Assembly: GCF_036346595.1 (NCBI RefSeq)
Contig: NZ_CP107834.1
Span: 5,208,001-5,272,000, forward strand
DNA from: Streptomyces sp. NBC_00525
GTDB taxonomy: Bacteria > Actinomycetota > Actinomycetes > Streptomycetales > Streptomycetaceae
Length of the DNA: 64,000 nucleotides
Direction: 5' to 3'
In this document: one piece after another, positions 1 through 8,962 of the stretch
How the letters are laid out: each line of letters opens with the position of its first letter
Position numbering within the stretch: position 1 is the first letter of the stretch
Notes under the pieces: generated by a model
Told to the model about the DNA's origin: nothing
Databases searched by the model: none
The model's input: only the letters and a program-made list of their open reading frames with translations
Position numbers and translations under genes: made by a program

Positions 1-573
1 CTTCACGTCCCCTGGCGGCCCGATGGGGAGCCCTCCAATTTCCTGGACGAGGACGAGCATCTGGCCTTGCTCCACCGATGCGTTCATGACTCTGGCCTGC
101 CACTGGACGTTCGGTCAGCGGGGGTCCTGACGCTGCTCTACGGCATGCCCATAACTCGCATCGCTCAACTGGTGCATCAGGACATCCAAGTCCGCGAGGG
201 CAACGCCCATATTCAGATGGGCAGCCACCCGCTGCTGCTGCCGCCCGCATTGGCCAGACTGCTCAACGAGCAGATGGAAAAGGCGACATCGCGGTCCCTC
301 GTGGGGCGCGTAACTCCCAGATCCGTTAGCTGGATCTTCCCAGGAGCTCTCGCTGGCCGTCCCATTGAGGGCCCCAAGCTCTCAGGGCGACTGCTGCGAC
401 ACGGGATCGACGTCCGCGCCTCTCGCAACACTGCGCTGATGGCATTGGCCTCAGACCTGCCTGCACCGATCCTGAACGAGATGTTAGGCATCCACATCGA
501 CACAGCCGTCGAGTGGGTTGGTCATGTGAAACGGGACTGGGCCGTCTACCTGGCTGCGCGGGGAGGGGGATGA
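1..573 (+). CDS. Tyrosine recombinase-like protein, C-terminal part (partial, probably inactive)
   Basis: The frame is open from the first base of the window, so the true start lies upstream; 190 residues are visible. The layout recalls the catalytic domain of tyrosine recombinases: a LLYGMPITRIAQL segment resembles the box I helix, and RNTALMALASDLPAPILNEMLGI resembles in order the box II region and the LGH region. The expected box I arginine aligns with proline, the LGH histidine with isoleucine, and no HxxRHT motif is present. I infer a degenerate, probably non-catalytic recombinase relative. It stops 258 bases before the next likely start, and that gap holds nothing I recognise. Family assignment is tentative. 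Confidence 0.5.
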   Translation, partial: LHVPWRPDGEPSNFLDEDEHLALLHRCVHDSGLPLDVRSAGVLTLLYGMPITRIAQLVHQDIQVREGNAHIQMGSHPLLLPPALARLLNEQMEKATSRSLVGRVTPRSVSWIFPGALAGRPIEGPKLSGRLLRHGIDVRASRNTALMALASDLPAPILNEMLGIHIDTAVEWVGHVKRDWAVYLAARGGG

Positions 574-831
574 CGACCTCGACATCCTCAGCCAGGGGAA
601 TAGTGGACGTCGAGAATAGGTGCCCCGCCGCCAGGATTCTGGGCACCGCTGAGGCATAGGTTGCCTGGTCAGGGCGTGGAGTCGGTCTTGAGGCTCCACC
701 GCCTTCGGCGCATGTGACGCCTGGCTGTTGTGTTTGACGCAGCGTGCCGCCGCGTCGAGGGCTTGTCGCTGCGATCGCTGTCATGGCATTCTTCGGGGCA
801 TGATCAAGAGAATCGAGTCCCCCGTCCGCCG

Positions 832-1950
832 ATGAGCGGGACGACCGGGGTAGGACTGCCCGGATCACCGACAACACTGTTCGACCATGCCCTCCGGCTG
901 CATCAGCTGGCTCCGGGGGAGCCGCTTCATCGCGACGGGGAGCCGTACCCCGACAACGGGGCGCACCGTCACCGGAAAGGCCCGCGAACACCTGAGGACC
1001 GGCACTCGGTCGGCAAGGACGCGGCGTTCATCCTCGATGCACATTTCGCGCGGGCCTCTGCCCTTCCGGATGCGTTGGCCGATGCCTTCCACGACGTCTA
1101 CATCCCAATCCACCCCAACGAGCACATCGCCGCTGCAGCCGAGAAGGCGGACAGAGAGCGCGTTCGCCAAACGGGCCGCTGGCTGGTGCGACAAGGCACC
1201 GACCGATGCTCGGTCACCGTGGGACTGGCCCTGCTCGCTGCCGTGGGAACAGCCGATGACATCCCGTTGATTCAAACGATCGGACTGCTCTCCAACCGCT
1301 TCGGGCCACTGGCGGCGCATGCTTTCGAGAGTCGGCCAGGAGGAGTGGAGGCCCTGCTCTGGCTTGCCGAGCGAGTCACCGGCTGGGGACGCGTCTATGT
1401 CGTCGAAGCTCTTTGCAGACTCGACGACCCGGCTGCCCGGCCATGGCTGCTTCGCAGGGCCTGCGACGGCGACTTCCTCAACGGATACTTCGCCGGCAAG
1501 GTCGCCACAGTCGCCAGACTCCATGAGGCGCTTGCAGACCTTGGTACCGACAGCGAGATGGTCGACCACATCGGTCGACTGCTCCATCTGATGAGCGACT
1601 GCGGGGGAATGGGGCTTACCCTCGCTCACTACCCCCATTCGAGAGCGGTTCTAGAAGCTTATGCTCGCCATGTGGGTTCGCTCAGCCCGACGAACGAGCG
1701 CTACTTCACGATCGCGGTGCTCGCTCAACACCTGACCACGGAGCCTCCCGAGGCTGCGGGGTGCACTGCGACTCAGCAGGAAGCGCTCCGAGACACGTAC
1801 CTCGAAGTCCTCGACCGAGAAGAGTGGACCGAGACGGCACGCGCCGGGTTCACTGCGGATGACAACCGGATGCGGTGGCTCGCCGACCACCGGGCGCCAC
1901 AGCTGAGGCTGCGTGCGTTCCCCGATCGAGAGTCGGATACCGAGGAATAG
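832..1950 (+). CDS. HEAT-repeat-like hypothetical protein
   Basis: A 372-residue soluble protein with no signal peptide or membrane segment. The ATG at 832 is preferred over an in-frame GTG at 730 because the intervening 34 codons have poor third-position GC. From about residue 100 it is mainly amphipathic helices rich in Ala and Leu, with phrases such as VGLALLAAVGTADD, VVEALCRLDDPAARPW and LLRRACDGDFLNGY that resemble HEAT/ARM-type helical repeats used for protein binding. No catalytic motif is evident. It converges on the TerD gene across a strong hairpin. I do not recognise a named family; function unknown. Confidence 0.6.
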   Translation: MSGTTGVGLPGSPTTLFDHALRLHQLAPGEPLHRDGEPYPDNGAHRHRKGPRTPEDRHSVGKDAAFILDAHFARASALPDALADAFHDVYIPIHPNEHIAAAAEKADRERVRQTGRWLVRQGTDRCSVTVGLALLAAVGTADDIPLIQTIGLLSNRFGPLAAHAFESRPGGVEALLWLAERVTGWGRVYVVEALCRLDDPAARPWLLRRACDGDFLNGYFAGKVATVARLHEALADLGTDSEMVDHIGRLLHLMSDCGGMGLTLAHYPHSRAVLEAYARHVGSLSPTNERYFTIAVLAQHLTTEPPEAAGCTATQQEALRDTYLEVLDREEWTETARAGFTADDNRMRWLADHRAPQLRLRAFPDRESDTEE

Positions 1951-2021
1951 CGCACGTCAGGAATAAGTGCTCTCCGCCAGTAGTGGTGAGCCCGGTGCGC
2001 TGAGGCGCCGGGGCTGACAGT

Positions 2022-2061
2022 GAGTGCGGGCAGGTCTTCCCCGGAAGACCTGCCCGCACTC
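2022..2061. terminator. Bidirectional terminator hairpin
   Basis: Perfect 19-bp inverted repeat (2022-2040 with 2043-2061) and a two-base loop, between the convergent ends of the HEAT-like gene (1950) and the TerD gene (2111). There is no U-tract, as is usual for Streptomyces terminators. Confidence 0.85.
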
Positions 2062-2110
2062 CTTTACGCGACTCAGTTGTTACGCGTACCCGGCCTGGGC
2101 TCTACGCGGC

Positions 2111-2647
2111 TCAGGCGCCGAACTCGCGGCCGCCCATCGCGGCGGCGAACGCGTCCGGGTCGCCGTCGAAGCCCCGGACGACGTCGTGGAAGCGCCAGAC
2201 GCCGGAGGCATCGCGTACGAATTCGGCCACGACGGCCGCGGTCGCGTCGCCCACCGAGGAGAAGTCGTCCTCGGACAGCGTGGTGTAGCCCTCGCGGACC
2301 TGCATCCCGGTGTTCTGTATGGCGCCGAACGTCTTGCGGCCGTCGCGCTGCTGGATGGCGACGCCGACGACGACCCGCGCGTAGGACTCGGAGATCCGGT
2401 TCAGCTCCAGCGTCATCACCTCGTCGTAGCCGAAGCCCTGACCGGTCCTGCTGTCGCGTTCGAGCATGATCGTGCCGTCGGGCGCCCGGCTGTCGTGGTG
2501 CACCAGGTACACCGGGCTGCCGTACGGTTCGTCCGCCGAATAGGTCGCCGCGATGATGTCCAGGTCGTTGGGCGCCTCACCGCGGTCGCTGGGGTCCCAT
2601 TTGACCCGCACCTCGACCTTCTCGAAATCCTTGTTGGGCGTGCTCAT
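2111..2647 (-). CDS. TerD-family protein
   Basis: Encodes 178 residues of the TerD (tellurium resistance) fold, a calcium-binding beta-sandwich family found in tellurite and stress-resistance loci. Family features are the N-terminal VEVRVKWDPSD stretch, acidic loop segments such as PNDLDI, and the closing RFHDVVRGFDGDPDAF segment. The start is ATG at 2647, preceded by a GGAGGGAAG ribosome-binding site; an upstream in-frame extension to 2809 lacks a site. It stands alone, without the terZABCEF cluster. The family link is secure. A specific role in tellurite tolerance is not shown here; lone TerD proteins in Streptomyces are often linked to development or stress. Confidence 0.85.
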   Translation of the reverse strand: MSTPNKDFEKVEVRVKWDPSDRGEAPNDLDIIAATYSADEPYGSPVYLVHHDSRAPDGTIMLERDSRTGQGFGYDEVMTLELNRISESYARVVVGVAIQQRDGRKTFGAIQNTGMQVREGYTTLSEDDFSSVGDATAAVVAEFVRDASGVWRFHDVVRGFDGDPDAFAAAMGGREFGA

Positions 2648-2838
2648 CGGACTTCCCTCCTGCGCGCGGGACCGGCGCTCCTGGTTCCTCCTCCGATCAT
2701 CTCGGCAACTCGGGCCGGAACCAACCGGCTTGGGAACCAGCGGCTGAAACGGGCCAGGATCGGGCGCGAGACGGCTGGTTCCGGCGCACTCCGTGGGAGC
2801 GTGACCCACGCCACGTCCGGCCGCCGTACCATGGCGCC

Positions 2839-3444
2839 GTGCTGGTCAAGTGGATTCGCTGCAGTGTGTCGGACCGTCGGGGTTTCGAACGGGGGCAGCG
2901 GAAGTGGGCGGGGCTGCTGGGTGAGCCGGGCTTCAGGGGGCAGGGCGGCGGCTGGAGCCGCGGCCGGCCCGAGGTGGCGCACGTCTTCGCCTTCTGGGAG
3001 AACCGGGTCTTCTACGACTCCTTCATGGCGCGCGGCCACGACACCCTGGCCGCGGCGCAGGCCGGCACGTACCAGGACCTCCAGGTCAAGCTCTTCGAGT
3101 ACCGCTTCGACGTGAAGACCGGCTTCGAACCCCGATTCACGGACGCCGACGTGCTCAGGGTGGCCCACAGCCGGGTCCACGAGGACCGGGTCGAACACTT
3201 CGCGCTCATGCAGCAGCGGGTGTGGAACCCGGCGATGGCCGGATCGCCCGGCATGCTGCGCGGGATCTTCGGCGAGGCGCCGGGGCACGAGTTCCTGGTC
3301 CTGTCGATGTGGCAGTCCAGCGCCGAACGCGGAAAGTACCGGCCGGGCAGCGTCGACCGGCTCTCGGCGCGCGCGGGTACGGAGGAGGACGTGGCGGCGC
3401 TCGCCGGCGACGTGGTGCAACTCGAACCGTCCTGGACGGTGTGA
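2839..3444 (+). CDS. YdbC-like (DUF4937) protein
   Basis: Encodes 201 residues starting at GTG 2839, matching the N-terminus MLVKWIRC that I recall for Streptomyces YdbC/DUF4937 proteins. It appears built of two ferredoxin-like alpha/beta modules (about residues 1-95 and 100-190), each with a tryptophan and aromatic residues at the strand ends (HVFAFWENRVFYDSFM and FLVLSMWQSSAERGKY), an architecture like dimeric alpha-beta-barrel monooxygenases. No haem ligand or catalytic residue is obvious, so an enzymatic role is only a possibility. It is cytosolic, divergent from the terD gene, and 93 bases ahead of the histidine phosphatase. Confidence 0.75.
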   Translation: MLVKWIRCSVSDRRGFERGQRKWAGLLGEPGFRGQGGGWSRGRPEVAHVFAFWENRVFYDSFMARGHDTLAAAQAGTYQDLQVKLFEYRFDVKTGFEPRFTDADVLRVAHSRVHEDRVEHFALMQQRVWNPAMAGSPGMLRGIFGEAPGHEFLVLSMWQSSAERGKYRPGSVDRLSARAGTEEDVAALAGDVVQLEPSWTV

Positions 3445-3525
3445 TCGCCCTGCACGGCGTGATCCCCCGCGGCACCGCTGCACCGACGATTTTCGGACAG
3501 GTACTCGAACGGCGGCGACTCGTTC

Positions 3526-3531
3526 TAGGGT
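3526..3531 (+). promoter_or_regulatory. Candidate -10 element (TAGGGT), leaderless start
   Basis: TAGGGT ends six bases before the ATG at 3538 and no Shine-Dalgarno sequence lies between. If it is the -10 box, transcription would begin at or next to the start codon. Confidence 0.35.
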
Positions 3532-3537
3532 CGATGT

Positions 3538-4197
3538 ATGGCACGACCGAAACGCATCGTCCTCGTCCGCCACGGTGAGTCCGAGGGCAACGCCGACGAC
3601 ACCGTCTACGAGCGCGAGCCCGACCACGCGCTGAGGCTCACCGCCGTGGGCCGGCGGCAGGCCTTCGAGACCGGGGCACGGCTGCGTGAACAGTTCGGCG
3701 ACGAGCGGGTCAGTGTGTACGTCTCTCCGTACCGGCGCACCCACGAGACCTTCGCCGCCTTCGGCCTGGAGCCCGACCGGGTACGGGTGCGCGAGGAGCC
3801 GAGGCTGCGCGAGCAGGACTGGGGGAACTGGCAGGACCACGACGACGTCAGGCTGCAGAAGGCGTACCGGGACGCCTACGGGCACTTCTTCTATCGCTTC
3901 GCGCAGGGCGAGTCCGGGGCGGACGTCTACGACCGGGTCGGCGCCTTCCTGGAGAGCCTCCACCGCAGCTTCCTGGCGCCCGACCACCCGCCGAACGTCC
4001 TGCTGGTCACCCACGGCCTCACCATGCGCCTCTTCTGTATGCGCTGGTTCCACTGGTCCGTGGCCGAATTCGAATCGCTTTCCAATCCGGGGAACGGGGA
4101 ATCGCGGACGCTGCTCCTCGGTGAGAACGGGCGCTACACGCTCGACCGGCCCTTCGAACGATGGCGAACCCCTGAGCCCTACGGCATCACCGGATAG
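3538..4197 (+). CDS. Histidine phosphatase family protein
   Basis: A 219-residue phosphoglycerate mutase-like phosphatase. The RHGES motif at about residues 11-15 carries the catalytic phospho-accepting histidine. Further conserved points are YVSPYRRTHET (second arginine), the proton-donor region LREQDWGNWQD, and LLVTHGLTMR with the second active-site histidine. The substrate is not defined by sequence; the branch is broad and includes phosphosugar and phosphoprotein phosphatases. The ATG at 3538 has no clear ribosome-binding site but a TAGGGT box just upstream, so the mRNA may be leaderless. It lies ten bases ahead of the ADP-ribosylglycohydrolase, so the two may be cotranscribed. Confidence 0.9.
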   Translation: MARPKRIVLVRHGESEGNADDTVYEREPDHALRLTAVGRRQAFETGARLREQFGDERVSVYVSPYRRTHETFAAFGLEPDRVRVREEPRLREQDWGNWQDHDDVRLQKAYRDAYGHFFYRFAQGESGADVYDRVGAFLESLHRSFLAPDHPPNVLLVTHGLTMRLFCMRWFHWSVAEFESLSNPGNGESRTLLLGENGRYTLDRPFERWRTPEPYGITG

Positions 4198-4207
4198 AGT
4201 GGAAACG

Positions 4208-5104
4208 ATGACCGAATCCGCTTCCGACCAGCGCCTCGAACGCGCCCTCGCCAGCCTGCGCGGCCTGTCCGTGGGAGATGCCCTGGGCTCCCAGTTCTTC
4301 GTGCCCGCCAATTACCCGCTCCTGAAGGACCGTGCCCTGCCCGCCGGGCCGTGGCAGTGGACCGACGACACAGAGATGGCCTGTTCCGTCGTGGCCGTCC
4401 TGTGCGCACAGGGCCGCATCGATCAGGACGCCCTCGCCCACTCGTTCGCCGACCACCACGACTTCGACCGCGGCTACGGCCCCGCCGTGAACCGCATGCT
4501 CCGCCTGGTTCGCGAGGGCGGCGACTGGCGCGAACTCGCCTCCTCCCTGTTCAACGGCCAGGGCAGCTGGGGCAACGGCTCGTCGATGCGCATCGCCCCG
4601 CTCGGCGCCTGGTACGCGGACGACCCCGAGCAGGCCACGCACCAGGCCGAGATCTCCTCGTACACCACCCACCAGCACCGCGAGGCCGTCGTGGGCGCGA
4701 TGGCCGTCGCCGCGGCCGCCGCGCTCGTCGCCTCACCGGACGGGCCGCCCACGCCGGAGGCCCTGCTGGACGGCGTGGTCGCGCTCGTGCCGCGCAGCGC
4801 CGTCGGTGCCGGGCTGCGCCGGGCGCGCGACATGCTGGACTACCAGGACGCGGGCACCGTCGCGGCGGTCCTCGGCAACGGCCGGCGCACCAGCGCCCAC
4901 GACACCGTCCCGTTCGCCCTGTGGTCCGCGGCGCGGAGCCTCGGCGACTTCGAGCGGGCCTTCTGGGTGACCGCCCAGGCCGGCGGCGACGTGGACACGA
5001 CGTGCGCGATCGTCGGCGGCGTGATCGCGTCGGGCACCGCCGGCGCCCCTCCGGCGCACTGGGCGGCCCGCACGGAAGCGCTGCCCGACTGGACGACCCC
5101 GTAG
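4208..5104 (+). CDS. ADP-ribosylglycohydrolase family protein
   Basis: A 298-residue cytosolic hydrolase of the ADP-ribosyl-glycohydrolase (DraG/ARH) fold, predicted to remove ADP-ribose from a modified target using a binuclear magnesium centre. The N-terminal GLSVGDALG, the metal-binding WTDDTEMA at residues 51-58 and the C-terminal GGDVDTTCAIVGG segment give the typical split metal site. The start ATG at 4208 follows the phosphatase stop by ten bases, so translational coupling is likely; a TAGAGT box overlapping the phosphatase stop could also give it its own leaderless transcript. The target is unknown; no dinitrogenase system is nearby. Confidence 0.9.
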   Translation: MTESASDQRLERALASLRGLSVGDALGSQFFVPANYPLLKDRALPAGPWQWTDDTEMACSVVAVLCAQGRIDQDALAHSFADHHDFDRGYGPAVNRMLRLVREGGDWRELASSLFNGQGSWGNGSSMRIAPLGAWYADDPEQATHQAEISSYTTHQHREAVVGAMAVAAAAALVASPDGPPTPEALLDGVVALVPRSAVGAGLRRARDMLDYQDAGTVAAVLGNGRRTSAHDTVPFALWSAARSLGDFERAFWVTAQAGGDVDTTCAIVGGVIASGTAGAPPAHWAARTEALPDWTTP

Positions 5105-5298
5105 CCGGACCTGCCGCTGCCGACTGTCACGGTCCTGCCACAGCACCGCCGCCCCCGGCTGACGGCCGCGACACGGGGATACCCTGTCGGCCATGCCGCC
5201 CTCGGTGATCATGACCCGAGGCGTGCACCAATGGAGATGCCGGGGTACCACGCGCTGGCCCGAGCACGCGTGAGCGGGCCCCGGTGGGGAGGGGTCCC

Positions 5299-7074
5299 GT
5301 GTCAGAAGCACCGTCGGATATACCCCGGCCGAAGCCCGAGCCGGAACAACCCGCACAGCCCGAGCCGGAACGACCCGCGCCGGAACGCCTCGCACCGCCT
5401 GAGCCGACGCCTCCGAAGCCGACGACCGCGTCCGGCCAGTTGTCCGCAGCCCCCGGTGCGGGCGGCGGCACCGTTCCCGAGCCGCCGAAGATCCCGGCCT
5501 ACGCGACGCAGCGGCAGGCCGGACCGCAGCCGCCATCCCCCTGGGGCAAGCCGCCGCCCTCGGTGGTGACACGGCTCCGGGCCGGAAAGCCGGGCCCCGT
5601 TCACACCGGCACCCTCTGGGCCGTCCTCGCGACGACCCTGCTCAGCATGACGCTGCTGGGCGACGGCATCGGGCTGAACATGCTGCTCGTGGCCCTGCCC
5701 GCGTCGGCCGGCGCGTACCTGGCCGCGCGGGCGGCCGGCCGCAGGCTTCGCCCCTGGGCCGCGGTGTGGGGGATCGGTGGGCTGGGGCTGCTGGTCGTCC
5801 CGGCGCTCCGTGACGCGGGCTGGCCCACGTTCCTCGCGCTGGTATCCGCTCTGGCACTGGGCTCGCTGGCGCTGCACGGCAGCAGAAGCTGGCTCGGCGT
5901 GTTCCTGGGGTCCCTGGGCCTGTTCACCTCCGTGTTCGCATCGCTGGGCTGGGGTGCGCGGGGGCTGCGCGACCGCATGTCGGGGTCCAAGGGCCGGGCC
6001 GGTGTCGTCGTCCGGTCCGCGGCGGTGGCCGTCGTCCTGCTCATCGTGTTCGGTGCGCTCTTCGCGAGCGCCGACGCCGCCTTCGCGGATCTGCTGAGCA
6101 GCCTGACGCCCGATGTGTCGGTGGGCGACAGCCCGTGGCGGACCTTCCTCGGCCTCCTCGGTCTCGTCGGCGCCCTGGCCGCCGCCTACACCGCCGCTGC
6201 CCCGGTCCGCTGGGACGGAGTGAAGGTGCGGCCGGGCAAGGCGCGCGGACGGCTGGAATGGGCGCTCCCGCTGATCGTTCTGAACCTCCTCTTCGCGGTC
6301 TTCCTCGCCATTCAGCTCACGGTGCTGCTCGGCGGCTACGACAAGGTGATGGCCGAGACGGATCTCAGCTACGCCGAGTACGCCCGCCAGGGCTTCTGGC
6401 AGCTGCTGTGGGCCACGGTCCTCACGCTCGGCGTCATCGCGCTCGCCCTGCGCTGGGCCCCGCGCGGCGGGGCTCGCGACCGCACCCTGGTCCGTGGCGT
6501 TCTCGGCACCCTGTGTCTGCTGACGCTCGTCGTGGTCGCCTCGGCCCTGCGGCGCATGGACCTCTATGTCGACGCATACGGTCTGACCAGGCTCAGGATC
6601 TCCGTGGCCGCCGTGGAACTCTGGCTCGGCGTGGTCCTCGTACTGATCATGGCGGCCGGCGTCTTCGGCCCCCGGCTGCTGCCCCGCGCCGTCGCGGCGA
6701 GCGCGGCCGTCGGCGTACTGGCCTTCGGCCTGATCTCGCCCGATGGTGTGATCGCCGAGCAGAACGTGCAGCGCTACCGCAACGACCACTCGATCGATAT
6801 CGAGTACCTCAAGGGCCTGTCGGCCGACGCCGTGCCCGCTCTCGACAGCCTGCCGGAACCCCTGCGCTCCTGCGCGTTGCGGGACATCCAGCAAGCGCTT
6901 CTGAACTCGGACGAGCCCTGGTACTCCACGAGTTGGGGCGAGAAGCGAGCCCGAGACATCCTCGGCGACTGGGACCCCGGTGTCCGCGCCCTCGACTGCC
7001 GGGGGCTGAGCTCGGGCGACAACGGCGACGAGCGCGGTACGGGCGATGCCTACGACCCGTACGACCCGTACTGA
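5299..7074 (+). CDS. DUF4173-type polytopic membrane protein
   Basis: A 591-residue protein. The first ~95 residues are a cytosolic proline/glutamate-rich tail with repeated PEPEQP and PEPERP phrases; residues ~100-490 form about a dozen membrane helices; a soluble C-terminal domain of about 120 residues follows. The segment DAYGLTRLRISVAAVELWLG is the hallmark I associate with DUF4173. The start is GTG 5299 with GGGGAGGGG upstream. No transport or catalytic motif is recognised, so function is unknown. The two cysteines of the C-terminal domain (SCALRDIQ and LDCRGL) might form a disulfide if that domain is outside the cell. Confidence 0.8.
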   Translation: MSEAPSDIPRPKPEPEQPAQPEPERPAPERLAPPEPTPPKPTTASGQLSAAPGAGGGTVPEPPKIPAYATQRQAGPQPPSPWGKPPPSVVTRLRAGKPGPVHTGTLWAVLATTLLSMTLLGDGIGLNMLLVALPASAGAYLAARAAGRRLRPWAAVWGIGGLGLLVVPALRDAGWPTFLALVSALALGSLALHGSRSWLGVFLGSLGLFTSVFASLGWGARGLRDRMSGSKGRAGVVVRSAAVAVVLLIVFGALFASADAAFADLLSSLTPDVSVGDSPWRTFLGLLGLVGALAAAYTAAAPVRWDGVKVRPGKARGRLEWALPLIVLNLLFAVFLAIQLTVLLGGYDKVMAETDLSYAEYARQGFWQLLWATVLTLGVIALALRWAPRGGARDRTLVRGVLGTLCLLTLVVVASALRRMDLYVDAYGLTRLRISVAAVELWLGVVLVLIMAAGVFGPRLLPRAVAASAAVGVLAFGLISPDGVIAEQNVQRYRNDHSIDIEYLKGLSADAVPALDSLPEPLRSCALRDIQQALLNSDEPWYSTSWGEKRARDILGDWDPGVRALDCRGLSSGDNGDERGTGDAYDPYDPY

Positions 7075-7086
7075 CCGGTCCGGCGT

Positions 7087-7115
7087 ACGGCCCGCGCGCG
7101 AGCCGCGCGGGCCGT
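7087..7115. terminator. Terminator hairpin between convergent genes
   Basis: Perfect 12-bp inverted repeat (7087-7098 with 7104-7115) and a five-base loop, between the DUF4173 gene and the oppositely oriented MFS gene. Confidence 0.75.
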
Positions 7116-7169
7116 CCCTTCGTCGGGGCGGCCCGCAGTCGGCTTCACGCCCGCGCACCTGCCTCACGG

Positions 7170-8723
7170 CTATGCCGCAGGTCCTCCAGCGGCCGCCTTG
7201 CCGCTCAGCGCGTCCAGGTCGCTCTTGCGGACGCGGATGATCACGACGGCGGTCAGCAGCGCGAGAGCGGCCATGGCCACCGCCGCGAGGAACGCGGTGG
7301 ATATCCCCTGGGTGAGCACCGCATGGCCCCACTGGCCGGGCAGTTCGTGGGTCTTGGCGAACTGGGCCTGCTGCTCCGGTGTCGCATGCGCCAGGAACTG
7401 CGGCACCTGCTTCTCGGCTTCATTGCGGCTGGCGGTACCGAACACCGTGACCAGGATCGACAGCCCCAGTGAACCGCCCACTTGCTGACTCGCGTTGAGC
7501 AGACTGGAGGCCGCACCCGCTTCGTGCTGCGCGACTCCGGAGACCGCGGTCAGCGTGAGCGTCACGAAGTTCAGCCCCATGCCGAAGCTGAACACCAGTA
7601 TCGGGCCCAGCACCCCGGCTACGTAGGAACTGCCGGGGGTGATGAACGTCAGCCAGAACAGACCCGCTCCGGCGAGCGCCGAACCGGTGATCATGAACGG
7701 CTTCGGCCCCAGGACCGGCAGGAACCGCTGGGAGAGCCCCGCTCCGATGATGATCGCGACAGTTACCGGCAGGAAGGCCAGGCCGGATTCGATGGGGCTG
7801 TAGCCCAGGACGTTCTGTACGAACAGCACGATGAAGAAGAACATGCCGAACATGGCGGCGGCCAGGCTGAGCATGATCACGTACGTGCCCGAGCGGTTCC
7901 GGTCGGCGAACATCCGCAGCGGTGTGATCGGCTCCTTGGCCCTCATCTCGACGAGCACGAAAGCGGCGAGCAGAAGAACAGCGGCACCGAACGAGGCGAG
8001 CGTCAGCGAATCGCGCCACCCTTCCTCGGAGGCCCGGATGAACCCGTACACCAGCGACGCCATACCGAGGGTCGAGGTCAGGGCCCCCGATATGTCGAAA
8101 CGCCCGGAGTGCCGGTCGGACTCGTTGATGTACATCGGGGTCAGCACCGCGATCAGCACGCCGATCGGCACGTTGACGAAGAAGACCCAACGCCAGTCCA
8201 GCCACTCCGTGAGCATTCCGCCCGCCAGCAGCCCGATGGCGCCGCCACCTGCGGAGACCGCGGCGAAGACACCGAACGCACGGTTGCGCTCGGGACCTTC
8301 CGGGAATGTCGTGGTGATCAGTGCGAGCGCGGTGGGCGAGGCGATGGCGCCGCCTATGCCCTGGAGCGCGCGCGCCGCCAGCAACTGCCAGGGCTCCTGG
8401 GCGAATCCACCCAGAAGCGAGGCGAGCGTGAAGACGATGATGCCGGCCATGAAGACCCGGCGGCGGCCCAGGATGTCACCGGCCCGGCCGCCGAGCAGCA
8501 GCAGGCCGCCGAAGGTCAGAGTGTAGGCGCTGAGGACCCACGACAGATCCGTGGTCGAGAAGCGCAGGGCTTCCTGGATGTGCGGGAGGGCGATGTTGAC
8601 GATTGTGGAGTCCAGCACAACCATCAACTGACAGGCGGCGATGACGGCCAGGGCGATCCCTGGGCGGCCCTGCCGGCGTGCCGCACCCGGCGCGCTTCGT
8701 GCGGCTAACTGAGAGGTTGTCAC
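7170..8723 (-). CDS. MFS multidrug exporter, DHA2 (EmrB/QacA) family
   Basis: Encodes 517 residues with about 14 predicted membrane helices, the DHA2 size and topology. Family motifs are LDSTIVNIALPHI (motif D1) in helix 1, GGRAGDILGRRRVF (motif A) between helices 2 and 3, and ALQGIGGAIASPTALALI (motif B). It should export toxic compounds or antibiotics by proton antiport across the cell membrane. The start is GTG 8723 with GGGGGACC upstream. The gene is divergent from a TetR regulator, and two strong inverted repeats lie between 24 and 93 bases upstream of its start, so it is very likely repressed by that TetR protein and induced by its substrate. Confidence 0.93.
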   Translation of the reverse strand: MTTSQLAARSAPGAARRQGRPGIALAVIAACQLMVVLDSTIVNIALPHIQEALRFSTTDLSWVLSAYTLTFGGLLLLGGRAGDILGRRRVFMAGIIVFTLASLLGGFAQEPWQLLAARALQGIGGAIASPTALALITTTFPEGPERNRAFGVFAAVSAGGGAIGLLAGGMLTEWLDWRWVFFVNVPIGVLIAVLTPMYINESDRHSGRFDISGALTSTLGMASLVYGFIRASEEGWRDSLTLASFGAAVLLLAAFVLVEMRAKEPITPLRMFADRNRSGTYVIMLSLAAAMFGMFFFIVLFVQNVLGYSPIESGLAFLPVTVAIIIGAGLSQRFLPVLGPKPFMITGSALAGAGLFWLTFITPGSSYVAGVLGPILVFSFGMGLNFVTLTLTAVSGVAQHEAGAASSLLNASQQVGGSLGLSILVTVFGTASRNEAEKQVPQFLAHATPEQQAQFAKTHELPGQWGHAVLTQGISTAFLAAVAMAALALLTAVVIIRVRKSDLDALSGKAAAGGPAA

Positions 8724-8746
8724 TGGAGGTCCCCCGCAAGAGAATT

Positions 8747-8766
8747 AGTGAACGGCTTCGTTCACT
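8747..8766. promoter_or_regulatory. Operator O1 of the TetR/MFS pair
   Basis: AGTGAACG-GCTT-CGTTCACT, a perfect 8-bp inverted repeat immediately upstream of the MFS start. The arms match those of the second site, which argues for one regulator binding both. Confidence 0.8.
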
Positions 8767-8792
8767 GTCACGTCAACGTTACTGAGTCCCCT

Positions 8793-8816
8793 CCAGTGAA
8801 CGCAAGCGTTCACTGG
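8793..8816. promoter_or_regulatory. Operator O2 of the TetR/MFS pair
   Basis: Perfect inverted repeat with 11-bp arms, CCAGTGAACGC and GCGTTCACTGG, separated by AA. It shares AGTGAACG/CGTTCACT with O1. The centres are 48 bp apart, about 4.5 helical turns. Confidence 0.82.
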
Positions 8817-8962
8817 ATCTTCGTTGCCGCGAGATTCGGAGCCGTCGACTCCGGTCGGGAGCTGCTCGGTCCCGCACCGGTTTTCCCCGGCCTTCGTGCC
8901 TTCCGGTCCCCACTCGGAAGGTTCGCGGAGGCGAACCACACCTGTTCGATGGAGAGAAGCTC

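Noticed and set aside
326..991. Long minus-strand frame across the left-edge gene
   Set aside because: It crosses the recombinase-like gene and the following gap, has no ribosome-binding site and gives an Arg/Pro-rich translation typical of antisense frames in high-GC DNA.
5302..7332. 676-codon minus-strand frame opposite the DUF4173 gene
   Set aside because: It lies wholly opposite a membrane protein with clear helices; its translation is charged and repetitive, a mirror of hydrophobic codons.
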